From Firmicutes bacterium UBA4981 (GTDB lineage Bacteria; Bacillota; SHA-98; UBA4971): DNA of 5,268 nucleotides. The notes beneath the pieces are model-generated. The model worked only from the letters and a program-made list of their open reading frames with translations. It did not search any database and was not told where the DNA came from. Below, piece after piece: positions 4,507-5,268 of this stretch. Every line of letters starts with the position of its first letter. Within the stretch, counting starts at the first letter, position 1. The DNA lies in the NCBI GenBank assembly GCA_002398515.1, contig DGZL01000123.1:4509-9776 (forward strand). Direction: 5' to 3'. The translations under genes and the position numbers were made by a program.

Positions 4507-5268
4507 GTGAGATCAGCAATTAGAAGAATCGCAATAGTAGGTTTATGCATTGCTTTATGCACACTCTTTTCATCAATTTCGTACGCCGCTCGTCCGACTG
4601 TCATTAAGGTCGCTCATGACCTATCCCCTGACCCATACGATCCAACCCATGGATTCGCTACAGTCTTCAAGAACTACGTTGAAAGCAGAACAGACGGCAA
4701 GTACGTCGTAGAGATATATCCCTCAAGCGTTTTGGGTAAAGAACGTGAGCGTCTGGAACTTACCCGAGCAGGAGCAATTCACGTTGACCTGGCGTCAGTC
4801 GGAGGCCTGAGTCAGCTTTATCAACCTGCTATCCTTCTTAATACACCGTTTATGTACAAGAGTGACAAAATCGTCTCTGCCGTACTGAAAAGCGACTTCG
4901 TCGACTGGATGTTCGAAGACATGAGGAAGAAGACAGGACTTCGTTCCATCTGCGTGTATGAGATGGGCGGATTGTCATGTCTTACAAATAACCTAAGGCC
5001 TATCCGCACACCTGCTGATATGAAGAGCATTAAGTTCCGGGCTATGGACGACAGCCAGGTTGCTATGTTCAAAGCGCTGGGCGCAAATGCGGTTCCCATG
5101 GCATGGAGCGAAACATATACAGGACTTCAGACCGGAGTTGTCCAGGGACAGGTTAACCCGATTTCAGCTATCATAAGCGTAAAACTGTATGAGGTTCAAA
5201 AGTATATCACCCTTAGCCGTACCCTCCTGGGCAGCCACTGGGTGGTAGTCAATGACAAGTGGTATAGC
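4507..5268 (+). CDS. dctP: TRAP transporter substrate-binding protein, DctP family (partial, cut by the right edge)
   Basis: Extracytoplasmic solute receptor of a tripartite ATP-independent periplasmic transporter, which would deliver an organic acid or similar anion to DctQ/DctM membrane subunits. The 254 codons from the GTG are open to the window edge; the family usually has about 320-340 residues, so roughly the last quarter is missing. Residues 1-27 form a signal peptide: RSAIRR, a hydrophobic core, and a likely cut after SYA. No lipobox is visible. Mature-protein hallmarks are the opening VIKVAHDLSPD (about 32-42), YPSSVLGKERERLEL (about 72-86), the NNLRPIRTPADMKSIKFR block (161-178) ending in R178, the position of the conserved carboxylate-binding arginine, and LGANAVPMAWSETYTGLQTG (about 192-211). 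The substrate cannot be told. The gene lies downstream of a sigma-54 promoter and divergent to the activator. DctQ and DctM are expected next. Confidence 0.93.
   Translation, partial: MRSAIRRIAIVGLCIALCTLFSSISYAARPTVIKVAHDLSPDPYDPTHGFATVFKNYVESRTDGKYVVEIYPSSVLGKERERLELTRAGAIHVDLASVGGLSQLYQPAILLNTPFMYKSDKIVSAVLKSDFVDWMFEDMRKKTGLRSICVYEMGGLSCLTNNLRPIRTPADMKSIKFRAMDDSQVAMFKALGANAVPMAWSETYTGLQTGVVQGQVNPISAIISVKLYEVQKYITLSRTLLGSHWVVVNDKWYS

Noticed and set aside
4507..4590. Lipoprotein signal in the TRAP receptor (cysteines at residues 14 and 18)
   Set aside because: The residue before each cysteine is Leu, not Gly/Ala/Ser, so there is no lipobox. SYA-A fits an ordinary signal peptidase site.
4821..5099. 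Minus-strand open frame of 92 codons inside the TRAP receptor gene
   Set aside because: The plus-strand frame encodes conserved TRAP motifs throughout, and the minus frame has no start signals.
1..5268. CRISPR arrays, tRNA/rRNA genes, insertion sequences, attachment sites
   Set aside because: I saw no regularly spaced repeats, no RNA gene sequence, no transposase, and no terminal repeats.

Overview
The window reads as a single chromosomal segment of an anaerobic bacterium with roughly half G+C. The Shine-Dalgarno sites are strong (AAGGAG, GGAAGGAG, AAGGAGGT) and GTG starts are used. A stand-alone sigma-54 activator with a cysteine-cluster sensor domain sits beside a TRAP transporter gene. 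This combination fits Bacillota (Clostridia/Peptococcaceae-like) or Synergistota best. That placement is inference from gene style, not from a marker gene.

Left part (1-2198, plus strand): a TM1586-type nitroreductase-family protein (33-842) is followed after about 96 bases by a 12-TM major facilitator transporter with drug-efflux style motifs (939-2198). Both have good ribosome binding sites and they are probably co-transcribed. The only notable thing between them is a perfect 6-bp hairpin (867-883). The MFS gene converges on the next gene with a 24-base gap and no visible terminator.

Middle (2223-4055, minus strand): a 610-residue sigma-54 dependent activator. It has an N-terminal sensor domain with five clustered cysteines, then a PAS domain, a complete AAA+ domain with GAFTGA, and a Fis-type helix-turn-helix. 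It has no receiver domain, so it probably senses a small molecule or redox state directly. A good sigma-70 promoter (TTGATA-17-TATTAT) ends only 7 bases before its first ATG, so the transcript may be leaderless.

Right part (4056-5268): a 451-base divergent control region and the start of a TRAP transporter periplasmic binding protein (DctP family, GTG start at 4507). The gene runs off the right edge with 254 codons visible. The control region has a textbook sigma-54 promoter (TTGGCAC-GAGTC-TTGCA, 4265-4280). About 134 and 159 bases upstream of its predicted start site lie two related imperfect palindromes (4122-4142 and 4149-4165), good candidates for the activator's enhancer sites. A weaker third copy overlaps the activator's own -35 box. 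The transcript would carry a leader of about 216 bases with competing hairpins.

How it works together (inference): the activator binds the two upstream palindromes, senses its signal through the Cys-cluster/PAS region, and drives sigma-54 polymerase at 4265-4280 to make the TRAP uptake system. The membrane subunits DctQ/DctM would be expected just beyond the right edge. The activator may also regulate itself. The nitroreductase/MFS pair has no shared regulatory signal with this unit that I can see.
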